Source of the DNA: Hofstenia miamia
Lineage: Eukaryota; Xenacoelomorpha; Acoela; Hofsteniidae
Direction of reading: 5' to 3'
DNA length: 64,000 nt
Assembly: GCA_900660155.1 (NCBI GenBank)
Contig: CABFPE010000128.1
Location: 1,036,344-1,100,343, forward strand
Below the pieces are notes generated by a model. It saw only the letters and a list, made by a program, of their open reading frames with translations. It searched no databases and was not told the origin of the DNA. The translations under genes were made by a program, and so were the position numbers. Shown here in pieces: positions 26,089 to 38,200 of the stretch. How positions within the stretch are numbered: the stretch's first letter is position 1; every line of letters starts with the position of its first letter.

Positions 26089-26325
26089 CTAGGTATTAAA
26101 ACACTCAACTTGATTTATATTAACGCCGTTGAAATTAATTTTATTTTGTGATAAAGGTTTTGACTTAACAACAAAAAAGTTTTTAAGGGAGAGTAGTACA
26201 ATTTTTTCGAGAGTTTGAATACCTTTTTCGGGAGGTTTATTAGAATCAAATAATATTGTACGATCTGCAAATTGTATAACTTCAGATGTTGTTAAATTGG
26301 ATAAATCATGTATGTAAATATTCAA
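26089..26325 (-). mobile_element. LINE reverse-transcriptase fragment (catalytic box region)
   Basis: The minus-strand frame reads YIHDLSNLTTSEVIQFAD followed by RTILFDSNK and later KPLSQNKINFNGVNI. This is the block around the LINE catalytic motif (usual form YADDT); here it is FADRT, so the second catalytic aspartate is replaced by arginine. No other RT blocks are adjacent, so this is a short, isolated fragment of a CR1-like element. Confidence 0.7.
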
Positions 26326-27153
26326 AGGATTTTTGCTTGAAATTGTTGTCTACATGTTCGTGTAACTTTAAGCATTACAAATTTATCTTCAAATTTTCAA
26401 AAACGAAATTCGTTGTCGAGCTCTATCCGATTTCGAACTCCACAAATGAAAATACTGACAATTGTAAATGTACATTAATAATTAAAACGAGTTTTAGCAA
26501 AAACTGTAAATGCATAGAAGAATTTTCCAATAAAAAGTTCGTGGGATCTTAATGTTTCCATAATCAACTTTGAATTTCCTTATTGATGAAGCATATTTTG
26601 AAAACCAAAGTGTTATAAGTAATTTTTTGGTTCCGTTGAAAAGCCCTCTTCTTTTATAGCTGCCTTCTGCCACTCTGCTATAATTTATCATTTGTCAAAA
26701 ATCGATAGTATGTACGAAATTATCCGGGTTTTCTGATACAAAACGGATGATAAAAAATGCAGAAACCTAATGTGATATTTTAATATATATGTAGTGAAGT
26801 TGGATTTTTAAGCCGGTTTATAATTGATGAACTTACTATGTCGTATTAATAATTTTTCCTACTTGCACTTATAGTAATTAACAGTTAAATCCAAATTGTA
26901 CCTTTTAAATTTACTTTGGAATGCGCAAGCTTCTACCCATATACATGGTACTAAAATTGTTATAGGACGATTGTATTTTGCTCATGTCAAATTTTAGTGT
27001 TACACATCTTGGAACAGAATTAAAATAAATCAAATTCAAATAAGAACTGTCAATTTACTTGAGGTAGTGGCTGACTCCAGCTAAGTGGTGATCAAATTTA
27101 AGCCTGGAAATTGCATGGTGTCGTCTAGTTCCATGAATGCAGAGGATCATGTT
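26326..27153. other. Gene-free AT-rich sequence
   Basis: Overlapping plus and minus frames at 26286-26552 and 26494-26691 show no family resemblance. Nothing else is supported. Confidence 0.5.
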
Positions 27154-28581
27154 TCAAAACAAGGCGAAGCTAAGTTTGCATCTTATCCAGTTGCAGGTTA
27201 TGGAATAGTCGGTATGCCTTTTGTCAGCGATTAAACCACAAAGGTGTTTTAGAAACTTTTCAGTGAGCGGTGATACTCCATCAGATGCACTGAAGACCAG
27301 TGGTGTAAATGAGGCGTGTTCAATTTCCAGTACTCTTTGTTGGCACTGCCCTGTGTTTCCAGTTTCATGGGCTCTAAACGTTTTTGCTGCAGGTCTTCGA
27401 GCATTGGTAGCAGTGCACAAGGGTTGAATACACTTACATCAAAGAATGTGGGATGGCCATAACTCCAGAAACCAACGGCAGAGATGTCTAGCCTAGCTCC
27501 ATCAGAAGTGTTAGAAGAAGAGGGCAAGGACTCTGTTGTTATTTGTGTGAGATGCTGTTATTTTTAACCATCAATACAAACTTTAGATAATGCTTCATAT
27601 AGTATATCCGGCAATTCCTTATGACGTCTTGTAAGAGAGTGCATGGTCCAATGGAGAATACTTTGCTGCATACACACGTCGTAGGCATATCATAAGGTTC
27701 AATGTCATACCTCAAACGGATGCTATTTCTAAACTCGCTCTTGGTAAGGTGAAATCCTTTTTCTTTTATTGGAAGAGCAGTAAGCCATGAAAAGCAACCC
27801 TCGCGTGAGATTGTTTGAATGGCTTTCTGTTGATCTCCATTCAGTTCCTTTAACAGCTGTCAAATATCTGGATTCGATATTATCATTTTTTCTTTCAGAC
27901 AAATCACGAATAAACTGCATGTGGTTGAGTATCTGCTATTTCTAAGGCTTTAGTGGTTAAGTTTGACCATTCTCCCACTTTGAATTTTAGTTGTTCAGAA
28001 CAATAAAGATCAATATCTAGGAAGCCGCCTAGATATCTAGCTCCATATGTGTGAAAAAGTAAGCCTTTTCTACTGAAGTATTTGTTTGGGCTTAACAATA
28101 AGGATGGTTTTTGAGGGCTTGGGGAAATAAACAAGTTTCGATCCACGTTTCTTAAGCATCTTCCACCATGATAGGACATCCCGAATCTTTCCTCCAACCG
28201 CGCCAATATGTGTTGTACTGATAGGTTTGTGTTGTTATAAACTAGTGGAAGTGCCGCAATGCTGTGCATGGCTATTGCTGCAACATCACCTTGAGTGATA
28301 CCTTCCTTTGAGAAAATCACTTTGTCTCCAATTGAATGTCTGGCTGGGCTACCATAAACATTTTGCAGGAAGCGTGGAAATGGTGGACAAAAATAATTTA
28401 CATTATGTAAGGCAAGCTTTCGGTTTAACCTTTTGAAGGCATTGTCTGCATCCACAAGTAAAATAGCTTCACAACAAATGTATTCGTAGATATCCTTCAT
28501 TAAGTGAACGGCTGCTTCAATACCAGCTGAGTGACCTGCAGCTGTCTGTAGTGGATCACAAGATTCAATTATGTCGTACAA
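27154..28581 (-). mobile_element. Non-LTR retroelement: RT with deleted catalytic box plus restriction-like endonuclease
   Basis: The minus frame 28581-27904 is an RT with AILLVDADNAFKRLNRKLAL (the A motif), SPARHSIGDKVIFSKEG and ITQGDVAAIAMHSIAALPLV (the B motif). Directly after this the YADD box is missing: the frame passes from SVQHI into a shifted frame that carries the next expected block, DVLSWWKMLKKRGSKLVYF. The C-terminal part (27527-27154, two frames) has DGARLDISAVGFWSYG, FFDVSVFNP and VLEIEHASFTPLVFS, the pattern of a PD-(D/E)XK, restriction-like endonuclease. This RT plus nuclease pairing is widespread in marine invertebrates. The copy is inactive. Confidence 0.75.
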
Positions 28582-28686
28582 TTAGAAGTTGAAGGACTGC
28601 ATTGGTAGTTATCCGTCGAAATAATTGTGGTTCTGGTTGTTTATTTGTGTCTTTGGTTCTAGAAACACAAGGGAGTTTCTTAGCTA

Positions 28687-29027
28687 CAGACATGTCAGTG
28701 AGGCGAACTTGTTAAGCTCGGCTTGATTTACTTTTTAGTATTTTCGGCTCGACTCGGCTCGCCACATAGAACCATTTAATTAGGTTCGTTTTAGCTCGAT
28801 ATTTTTTTTAAAAATATTGTGCTCTCAAAAATTTTTACATAGCTCTTCCTATTATTTAATAAAAATTTTAAAATAAGATTATAAAAGCAGGTATATTGAA
28901 TGAAAAAATTAGAATAATCTGCATAAAAAAATTAAAAAGCAGAACTATAATTTGGTTTGGCTTAATATAGGCTCGTTTTGGATTCGTTGTATATCAAATG
29001 CTGCGCTCAAGCTCGTTGATAAGTTTC
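28687..29027. mobile_element. hAT-type MITE with 8-bp target duplication (copy 1 of a family)
   Basis: The 341-bp element starts CAGACATGTCAGTGAGGCGA and is flanked by a perfect 8-bp direct repeat CTTAGCTA at 28679-28686 and 29028-29035. Its interior has GAGCTCG/GGCTCG motifs. Part of it (about 28973-29025) matches the inverse complement of the element at 41334-41515, including ATACAACGARTCCAAAAYGAG. An 8-bp duplication and a CAG terminus are hallmarks of the hAT superfamily. There is no ORF, so it is non-autonomous. Confidence 0.75.
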
Positions 29028-29035
29028 CTTAGCTA

Positions 29036-30355
29036 ATTCACTTGAGAGTTTTCGGAAGCTGGCCTTTTTTTACAGAATTTCGGAAAAATCACAATACAGA
29101 TGTGGCTAATGCGAGGCAATATTAATATGATTTTAGCAAGATCTCTAGAGTTTCATCTCAATTAGAATGGAATAAAGTACACTGTAAATCATATTAAATT
29201 AATTGTGTGAATTTGTAGATAAGTTTTTCTTAATCATTGTAATGTTGATTTACACAAATATTTTGAAATTTAAAAAAATAAAAAATTTCATGTAGTAAAA
29301 AATTATAAAAAAGATTTTTAAAATGAGTAATTTGTTTTATAGTTTTCTCTTTGAAATGTATCGTACATTTGGATATGTCTGTTTTATAATTTTTTCCTTT
29401 CATCATACAAAATTTTTAATACAAGTGTTCATCATTACATGTGAACACATTCCAGATATATCTGTCATTGTCTTTGTATAAAAATCTGGATAAAACATGT
29501 TGCATCTTTAAGTGCACATTGATCAGTTTTTGGGTAGGGATCGTATAAAGGACCATAACACCAAATACCCTACTTTGAGTACAACCCAATTTCAAACCCA
29601 AAAAAAATAAAAATTTACTCGAATGAACCATTGAAATGAGTTTTAAAGAATTTTGTGCAATTATTTAAATATTCTTTTGTATTGCATATACTTGCTTGTT
29701 TATTTGAAGTATTTTACAAATCTTGCATTCATTTCTTTCAACAATGAATGCACCAGGTTGAAGTTACTATGTTACCAGTTGAATGAAGTCTTGCCTTTGA
29801 TAACGGAGAATCCTTCTTTTTGAAAGCAGTTATTGAAGACATTACTAGATACCCCATGCTAATTTCAATACATACATTGTCAATAAGACATGAAATTCCC
29901 AGGATCGTGGTTACATGTCAAAGATTGTCGAGACAATTTAACAGTCACATTATTCAATGTAGATAGTGCCGCAGCTGAGAGAGTTTACAATAACCTCTTT
30001 AAAATTGACTAATTAAATCTTTTGGATGTTTTTATTGCGCAATTTTGAATATTTCTGCAATGTATGTTTTATTGGGTATTGTGCTATTTTGAGTTACCCA
30101 ATTTTTAATTAAATCAACGGTCCTTTTATTAAAAATGTCAAGTGCACAATATTTAACTGCCTTATTTTGAGTATTAAACTACTTTGATAGTATACTCGAC
30201 TGATGTTTAACAGTAATTGTTAATTTTGCATATAGATTAAAATTCTTCCTCAAATGTACAATTTCTTGTTGCAGTTTTCAAAATAAAAACAATTATTTAA
30301 TCAAATTTAATTAAAAACATATAATTATGAATATAGAGGACTCCACACTGAAAAC
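29036..30355. other. Gene-free AT-rich sequence
   Basis: The one frame (29416-29631, minus) is not recognisable. I see no repeats with readable ends. Confidence 0.5.
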
Positions 30356-30660
30356 ATGATCAAAGAACTAAGAAAAATATCAATAATTAAAGAAAATTGG
30401 TTTATTTATGGCAATAATAAACTGAGAACTAAATTCAAATTAAAATTAAAAACCAAAGAAACCAATAAATCTAATATAATTTACCAAATAAAATGCTCCT
30501 GTGGTGAAGATTATATTGGTTTTTCTAGTGGACTCAAGAAGAATTAAAGAACATGAGGCCAGTTCTAGTATATCTAATCATCTAATTAAATGCGTATTAA
30601 AATTTGAAACAAAAATATTACAAGACTTTAAACTAAAGGTATTTAAAAATAAGGATTGAC
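30356..30660 (+). mobile_element. Penelope-like element remnant, GIY-YIG endonuclease domain (second)
   Basis: The plus frame 30356-30547 reads KSNIIYQIKCSCGEDYIGF and SSGLKK. After a frameshift it continues RIKEHEASSSISNHLIKC. The cysteines before YIG and the downstream R-KEH are the GIY-YIG core as found in Penelope-like elements. It is separate from the copy at 24.8 kb and differs in sequence. A frameshift inside the domain makes it non-functional. Confidence 0.65.
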
Positions 30661-31089
30661 TGAAGAATTCAAGAAAATATAGATAGGCTGCAGTGCTTAC
30701 CAAACAAGGGTGTATGTAGAGACACAGCAAGATCTTAAATATACAAATAAAATATAATATGTACAGCTAAAGCACAGCTACAGTTCATACGAAAAACAAA
30801 GCCTCAAATCATTACGTTGGTCTTTATAAAAAGTATGACACTTGGGCATTTCCATAATCTTTGTACTGGACGGGAAATTTGAACGCTTTAAATTTGATGA
30901 TTATAGAAATCAAGGGCAACTGCCAAAATCGAAATAGGATGAATACTCGTAGGTTAGATACCTACACTTACTGTACAAGAATTACTTCAAAAATATTTCA
31001 GTATGTATGATTAAAGTCAATTAATATTTTGTCATGAACGTGACAGCGCACAGATTGACCGTTCGACATTCATCTTATATTCTCTATTC

Positions 31090-31665
31090 GTGCGAATTGC
31101 AGCGGGCTATGGACATACAACAAGGTCGTATGATAGAATGACATACACTTTTCTAAAAAGACAATCCAAATATTTCAATGTGCGTCAGGTAGGGTTGTAT
31201 CTCCTTTTGAGACTCAAACACCTTGGATTCTTTGCCGATGAACTTAAAATGTTATACAGATCATTGGTGCTCTCCAAACTTACGTATGCTTGTTGTGTAT
31301 GGGGAGGTCAGTCGCTAGCGAACAACAAGAAGATCGACCAAATTCAAAGAAAGGCGATGAGGCTTGGCATTATTGACGAATTCCTTCCAATGCATCAGAT
31401 TCTGCAGTCTTCAGATCATCAACTCTTTAACAGAATATCCAGATCGGCAAACCACCCGCTGGCCTCTTATATCCCGACAAGAACTGAATACTCGAAAGAA
31501 CATCTGCGACAAAGAAATCCAACAGGTGGAGCCTCAAGTAGGATTTTCCCTCATCGATATTTGAAGAAACATTGAGTTGTCTTGTCTGTTATGATTTATA
31601 AATTTATATATGTATCTTTTATGGATGTCAATCCGTGATAAAATAAAAGTTATCTATCTATCTAT
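31090..31665 (+). mobile_element. LINE 3' end with (TCTA)n tail
   Basis: The plus-strand ORF of 161 codons (31090-31575) matches the C-terminal end of CR1-like RT proteins: FFADELKMLYRSLVLSKLTY, ACCVWGG, then KIDQIQRKAMRLG and NHPLASYIP. About 60 bp after its stop the sequence ends in AAAAGTTATCTATCTATCTA, a short tandem repeat of the kind that terminates many non-LTR elements. So the 3' end is near 31668, and the 5' part is missing upstream of about 31080. This ORF is intact to its stop but is only the tail of a polymerase. Confidence 0.8.
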
Positions 31666-32059
31666 CTATTTGGAATCGAAATAGGCATATACGTATCATG
31701 GACGGAACATTATGGCGTCATGGACGGGACGTCATGCGAATCATGTATTCCTAAAATGGTTTTATCAGCCACTCTATCATTTCATGTCAATATTGGCCCT
31801 TTGTAAGACAATTAAAAGAAAATAAGTATATTGCCCTCATTGTTAGCCACCTACTTCACTCTTCACTAAAAAAATAAGAGTTTTGATTAAGCTTTAGAAC
31901 AAACCTGGTTAAAAATTTATTTTATAGTACTTAACATTATCTTTTATCAGAAGAGTACTACATTATGTCGAATACATCATACTTCTTGTTGAGCATATCA
32001 TATGTAGTCATTTTATATGAAAAACTTGCAGATAAACTGTTTTGCAAGGTAATTCCATA

Positions 32060-32480
32060 ATGTCCAATGGTTTATAGAAAACCTGATTTTGCATATTTAG
32101 TTATTTACTACTACATTTGTCGGTATTAATATACAAAGTTAATTATCTATCATCGTTTCAAATTCATAAAGTATATTTTTACCAGTGTGTTGATGAAAAT
32201 GGTAATTTATCATATCACACTATTCAATCTATTTTTGTGTATTGGAGTATTTTCTAATATAGCTTTTTATTGTGGACGGCAACTAAGCAAAAGAACATTA
32301 AACTAATTCAACGATTTAAAAACACCTAAAAATTGTGGACTAAGTTATGATGCAAAAATTTTAAAGAATAGTGATGCAAAATAACTTAACATCACTGAAA
32401 ACATTCTAATTAGATCATTTCAACCAAGTCTAAATACAAAAGATGATTACATAAATAAACTATTGCTACCAATAATTAAG
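32060..32480 (+). mobile_element. Possible Penelope-like element C-terminal fragment
   Basis: Plus-strand translation gives VYRKPDFAYLVIYYY near 32072 and, further on, CGLSYDAKILKNSDAK and ITENILIRSFQPSLN (about 32330-32440), with stops between. VYRKP and the terminal E-ILI-FKP-LN pattern are seen in Penelope-like RT and GIY-YIG tails. The match is loose and the frame is broken. Confidence 0.3.
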
Positions 32481-32527
32481 ATTTAGCGAAATATAATATT
32501 ATAAAATCAAGTAAAAATTATAGGGAA

Positions 32528-33600
32528 TTATTTGTAAAACTGCCGATGACTTTGTAAGTCGAAATATATTTGAACGTTTTTGTTAAGATTATGGAAATAG
32601 CTGCTTATTAGGTCTGCACTTTTGTCTGAGAAGCCCAGAATTTTTATTTTTTTAATTGATAGGTGGTGGTCGATAGAGTCAAATGCTTTTGATAAATCTA
32701 GGCGTGCAACTACTAAACACTCATCAATATTTATGCTATTTCTCCAATTTTCAGTAGCTGTTAACAAGGCATCATTCAATTCTTCCATGCTCTCATTATG
32801 AGTAAACTTAATTTCGCAAACATTTATTTACTGACCTAAGCGATGTGATTTATAAAAAAACTTGATAATCAATTAAAATGGGTATTAAATATATCAACGA
32901 AAAACTCATCGAAAATTAAGCATTAGATTCTAGGTCAATTCTCTTTCCAAAACAACTCATAATATTGAATACCCTACTGACATTCTTTAAGCTAATCAGA
33001 AAACTACCGATTAAAATACCGGGATTTACTCATAAACAATTCAAGATCAAAACTTTTTACACGTGTTAAGTATAAGAAAAACGTTTTAAAGAAATCGTTC
33101 ATTAATGTCGCCATTCGAACCTGGACCTCGCTGCCTTAAGAAATTAAAAGCATTTAAATGTTTCCTTTTGTTTTTGAACATTTATGTAATTTGTATATAT
33201 GTGTTTTGTGAATTTATTGACGCTATTCAGATAAATTACAGTTACTTCATTTTGAACATGTATCTGAATAAAGATTCTCTTATCTTAAACCCAAATAATT
33301 AAAAAATGTGTTAAATAAAAATTTTGCTGATCAGCGCATTATTAGTAGATATTCGTTTTCTAACTTCGTACTGCGTTTTAGAAAAGATACTATACTTAAT
33401 GAAATGTTCATTCATTTGATCAGAGTGGGTTTCTCAAAAATTTTCTAATAGGTGATGTTAGTAAAATAGCTTGATAATTTGAGCACACATTTGGGTCGTC
33501 ATTTTTAAAAACCGGTGTAATGTTGGCTAGTTTTAGTTGTTCTGGTAAAATAGAATTAACGTACAAAACAATCATATCAGATAGCTCAGACAGAAGCATG
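32528..33600 (-). mobile_element. LINE reverse transcriptase, split by a nested insertion
   Basis: The minus strand has an upstream RT block at about 33600-33430 (MIVLYVNSILPEQLKLANIT then PVFKNDDPNVCSNYQ) and a downstream block at 32820-32528 (THNESMEELNDALLTATENW, LVVARLDLSKAFDSIDHHLS). Both belong to the same RT order, but some 600 bp between them is not RT. That interval includes the 3' end of another LINE on the opposite strand (about 33040-33295), which suggests insertion of one LINE into another. Confidence 0.7.
33040..33295 (+). mobile_element. LINE 3' end (C-terminus and tail) in opposite orientation
   Basis: The plus frame reads KKNVLKKSFINVAIRTWTSL followed, after a stop, by EIKSI: the usual C-terminal signature of CR1-like RTs. 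The tail GAATAAAGATTCTCTTATCT (from about 33268) closely matches 36872-36891, so both are ends of the same LINE family. It sits between the two RT blocks of the minus-strand LINE. Confidence 0.55.
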
Positions 33601-35054
33601 ATAAGTAGATGTCATGTACTGCTTTTTGAATAACGATTTTCAAAACCAATATGAAAAATTCGATTTACGGTTTGTAATAAGGTTGGTAATTACATAAGTA
33701 CTTACCCTAATCAAAATAAATTTTTTTCATAAACGAAGATTTTGAAATATATTGTAACTAAAGACTTATTTCCGTAACACCTGTCCAAGAAACACATGAA
33801 TAACTTCTTTAATTAACTATAGATACGTCCAATATATGTAAAAATGTTTGAATAAAACATTCTGAAAGTTTAAGAAAAAATCAACCAAGTTATATGAAAA
33901 CTTATATCCATTTTGCAAAAATTACCATGTACATGCATGCTAGCAAAATTTGAGCCAATATTGACTTTCAATGCTTAGCAATTCTTATTAAACCTATTGT
34001 TAATGGAGGACTAAAATCCCCCCCCCCCTTTTAAACGGTGATTACTGTGAAACCAATCAATAAAACTTCGCTTTTTTGGCTTTTAGTTTCTCAGTCTTAC
34101 GCTCGATTTAGCCCGCTTTTTATAAAAATATGAGGTTCGGTATGGTCAGAGATCTTTTTGTCCAATTGCAGCCGATTTTTTACGATGTTAGTGACACGTT
34201 TTCCCTTATAACTTCATCAATTTCGGTCTTATTTCAAATTGAAAATGTTTTAAAAACCTGAAGCAGTCAGCTTTCCAATGATATCCTACACATTATTCTA
34301 AAGTATGAAATTAAAAAAATAATTTTTGTCCCCTATTTTTGGACTAAGCACTTCTGAATTGCGTTTTTGAGCCCCTGTCAAAAAATCTTCTAAAAATTGC
34401 TGAAAGATTTATATTGACCTATGCAAATGCTAACTAAAAACCACAGTGAAAGCGCCTTGCACCCACCTATTTATCAAATAATTTATATTTGTCTGATATG
34501 ATTCGGCCACATTGAGCGACGCCATTTCCTCTGATCATCCCATTTCTGAACCCACCTTCAAGTTTCCCTTGCCAGCATCAAACGAAATATGGTCATTTTC
34601 GGTAGTTCCTTCAATCTTATAATTCATGAACACAATAAATATAAATACTTTACAAAATATATTACAAAAATGGCATAATTGCAGGTCTAAGACACAATAA
34701 CTTATTTATTGACGGTCCCTTATTGCTTGCAAAAATTTTATTTTATTTTATTTCACTAAAAAATAAAGTTTGATACAATAAAGGGTAATTTAATGGGAAA
34801 TTAGGCCCCATGGACTAAAGGAGTGGTGGAGACGCCATGGACAGTAGTGTTAATTTTAACTATTGCATTAGTTATGTGAATGTACATTGGGCTACATTAT
34901 GCAATTGAACATTAAAGTTTTCCTACGATACATTTTAGGATTCCTGTACATAATTTTTTTAGGATTGAACCTCATTTATATTTATACTGTTAAATTTTTA
35001 AATGTACAAAACTTTTTAAATGGAAACTGATAACAAAATAATTTTTATACAAAA
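33601..35054. other. No supported gene
   Basis: A poly-C run (13 C) lies at about 34018-34030. Frames are short and unrecognised. The right edge is the 3' untranslated region of the UQCC6-like transcript on the minus strand; I did not find an AATAAA close behind its stop. Confidence 0.45.
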
Positions 35055-35210
35055 TTATAAAGATTTTTTGGAAAATTCCCTGATTTCTTCATCATCTTGT
35101 AAAGGGGAGAGGTTTGGCCTATACATCAAGTGAACAGCTTGAGCACCACAAAGCATTGCAAAGATGGAGACCGAGCCAAATGTGATGTATTGAAAAAATC
35201 TAACTGCCAT
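35055..35210 (-). CDS. uqcc6: UQCC6/Brawnin-like complex III assembly micropeptide
   Basis: This is a 51-codon protein, complete from ATG (35210) to TAA (35055). It starts MAVRFFQYITFGSVSIFAML, a hydrophobic segment that would cross the inner mitochondrial membrane, followed by CGAQAVHLMYRPNLSPL. The CGAxxVHxxYRPxL pattern is the signature that I recall from human C12orf73/Brawnin (UQCC6), which is about 71 aa; the tail here is shorter and acidic/basic (QDDEEIREFSKKSL). UQCC6 supports assembly of the cytochrome bc1 complex. An acceptor ttttag lies one base before the ATG (AG ends at 35212). The ORF overlaps the end of the spliced UQCC5-like ORF by 11 nt. The identification is from memory of the family, so it is moderately sure. 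Confidence 0.7.
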   Translation of the reverse strand: MAVRFFQYITFGSVSIFAMLCGAQAVHLMYRPNLSPLQDDEEIREFSKKSL

Positions 35211-38200
35211 CCTAAAATTAAAAGCAATAGGTAAAAGCTAAATGCTGAACTGATATAGATTTTCACTAAACTATCATAAATATTTAAGAGTGAACTTGTA
35301 AATTTTCCCAATCATTACTAATTTTGTTGTGCTAATGCTAAATATCCTCACATTTTAATTAGTGAAAATTTATAACAGTGAAAACTAGCTTTCAAAAAAT
35401 TTTAATATTATTTTATATTGAAAAATGCGTTTACATGAAAGTGAGCTAAGGGAGTCTTTCTAAAAAATAGACAATGCTTGGTTAATGTCATAATCTTTTC
35501 CAGTGGATTAAATAATGAGTCATTTGCTAATTATAATACAAGTCCTAAAAAAATCCATAATTATATGCTTTTAAATAACGAATAAAATTCTGTTGTGTTG
35601 GGAGCTATTAACCGACCATTATTATGCAATTTTAATGAGTTGTTTTGATAGTTGCAATTAAATACATAAATTCGTATAATGATTGTCTGTCTTGATTTTT
35701 ATTCTCAGCAATCTCTGAATAAAACGCGAAAAATAATGGAATGCGTAACCGCCATCCACGGAACTCCTCTATTAGTCTTTGAAGGATTTTTTATGTTAAA
35801 CACATTGTCATAAGATATTTTATATTTGAAAATTTCTATAGCTGATAATGATTAATTTTTTTAGAGACAACGTACTGGCGCTGCATTAAAAAAGACTGTT
35901 TGGGAGGGGTGTTGTCAAGGAAACCTCCTTTAATAAAAAGTCAGTGCATTATTATTTTCTGAAGTATTCTTGAAATTTAGAAAACCAGTGAATATAATTA
36001 GAGCACAAAATCAAAAACCAGTTTAATGCGTTGTACGCTAGTGCAATGTGTTTTATAAAAAATAAATTTGTGGTTATGTCAACAGTTCGAAAAATTTGTA
36101 AATATATTGTAAACATCAATTTTACAAATATTAACTTTTGCTTTTTGCTTTGTACTTTCTTAAAACTATTGTTGCAATTGTTATATTATCAGCAGTTTTT
36201 GTCAGTATATTTGTTTACATAAGATGCTGCAACAATTACGAATATTTCCTCTCCTATGTCTCCATCAGATATATCACTGGTGCCTTCAATAGTAATTTCT
36301 AAAATTTCTAAACAAGTTTGTACATGTTGTTTATTCCACATTGGCGAACACCATTGAGACTAGCAAGAGGAAAAGCGGGGATCCTTTACCCAAGTCGAGT
36401 CATGGGTTTGTTTTGCGCCCCTCAAAGGAACGTTTCCTATTATTTGGTATAACCTTCGTGTCTTAGCTCATTTCTTGTGATTGTTGAAAATTTGACCATA
36501 ATTATTGTTAAAATATAAAATATTTAGAAATTTGAAGCATCAATTAATTGTTTAGACATGAAAACGATAGTATTATCCGCATCAAATTTCCAGCCAAGTC
36601 TCGTTTAAAAGCAAGATGATCTTTACTTCGATGGAACTTTCAAAATTGTTCCAGATTTTTACACAATTATGCGCAATTGGACGCTTGGTAGGAGGGTTTT
36701 TCTTAACAACAAAAGGGAATTGTGACACACATATATTTTTTAATTTAAAGAAAAAATTCGTTATTAAAATATTACTATAGAAATTTATCCATAGCTTGGA
36801 AGATCTGTTTTGTAATTTAATGACCATATTAGTTAAATTATCAGTTATTAAATTGTAAACATTTATCAGAATAAAGAATCTCTTATCTTACTTTAATAAA
36901 TATGTAAACATTATATTGTGCTTACAGATTGTGTTGAAGGGTTAGTATTTAATTTAAATTTAAGAAATCTTAATATAATCTGTACATTGTTTCATTGGAT
37001 GCAACAAAACTGTTTTTTCATACAAAAACTCAATCATAGTATCGAATTCCATAGATTTCAATGTCAATTTATATTAATGAATCATTACGTGCAGTTGCTC
37101 GCTTCTGTGTAATGCAATGCATTAAAATGCAATAGACAAACAAACTGCGTTATTAGTGAAAGGAAGAAATGTGTCTTAGAAACCATTATTATTGCTTCCG
37201 TTAATTATGATTAGATGGGCTTGATAGTGGCAAAATCATCAAAAAGGCTCAAAATGGATTTGTGAAGTGCATACATAATACTTTTTCAATTTGCAAATTG
37301 AGGATGACGGCCACCATGCCAAAACATTAAGTGGAATTGACTACTTAAGAAAATTAAATGCTCCAATGGGCAAATTTTATGTTTGTAAGGCCTAAACGTT
37401 TCTGCAGAATTGTATATGTATATGTATTTGGTTTGAATTTAAGTACAAAAAAATGTAAAACGGAATAAAACATAAAAACAATCAAAATTGAGCTTCTTTT
37501 CGAAGGAATGGCGACGTTTGACCTTTGACAAGAGAAGTAACCATTAGTACGGAAAACTGGTGTAAGATAGCTGATCGACTTATAGTAGAGCTCTGATATG
37601 ATATATATTCATGATGTAAAAGATGTGTGCAAGTAGATTCGAATTTTTTACAAGATCCACAAACTGCTTTTGGTAATAGTTCTCAATATCAATCAATTCA
37701 AATTTTGAAAACGATTAAATTTTGGAAAACCAAATAAGATGGTAACGTGATTTTTTAATCTGTTTTAAGGTGATACTACCTGCAAAGATACTAGCAAATT
37801 GAAGGTAGTGGGGAAGAATGTAGGTGGAAAAATTGCATATTGTTTATATTTATCAAGAACAGATATTGAACAGGTTTCACGTATGATAAAATTGACCCAG
37901 CGAACTATAGTATTTACATAACCTATCAAGGAAAGCTCACTATCAATATTGATAGAAGTACTGATAATTTAATGAAAAATAGGATCAATTACGTGTTTTC
38001 TGTGAGAAATTATTGCAACAGATATATCAGCATGGAACACCGATAATCCGTTGGTGACAACCCTGAAAATTTTGAAAGAATTTCAATGACATTGTTGATT
38101 TAATATTTTAGACGATGATCGTTCATGAAATATTCATCTCTAAACAATTAACGTTAATGTGCACTTCAGTCAAATACGTAAATGCATACATCCCATAAAA

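Noticed and set aside
34018..34030. Poly-C run
   Set aside because: A simple homopolymer with no structure around it.
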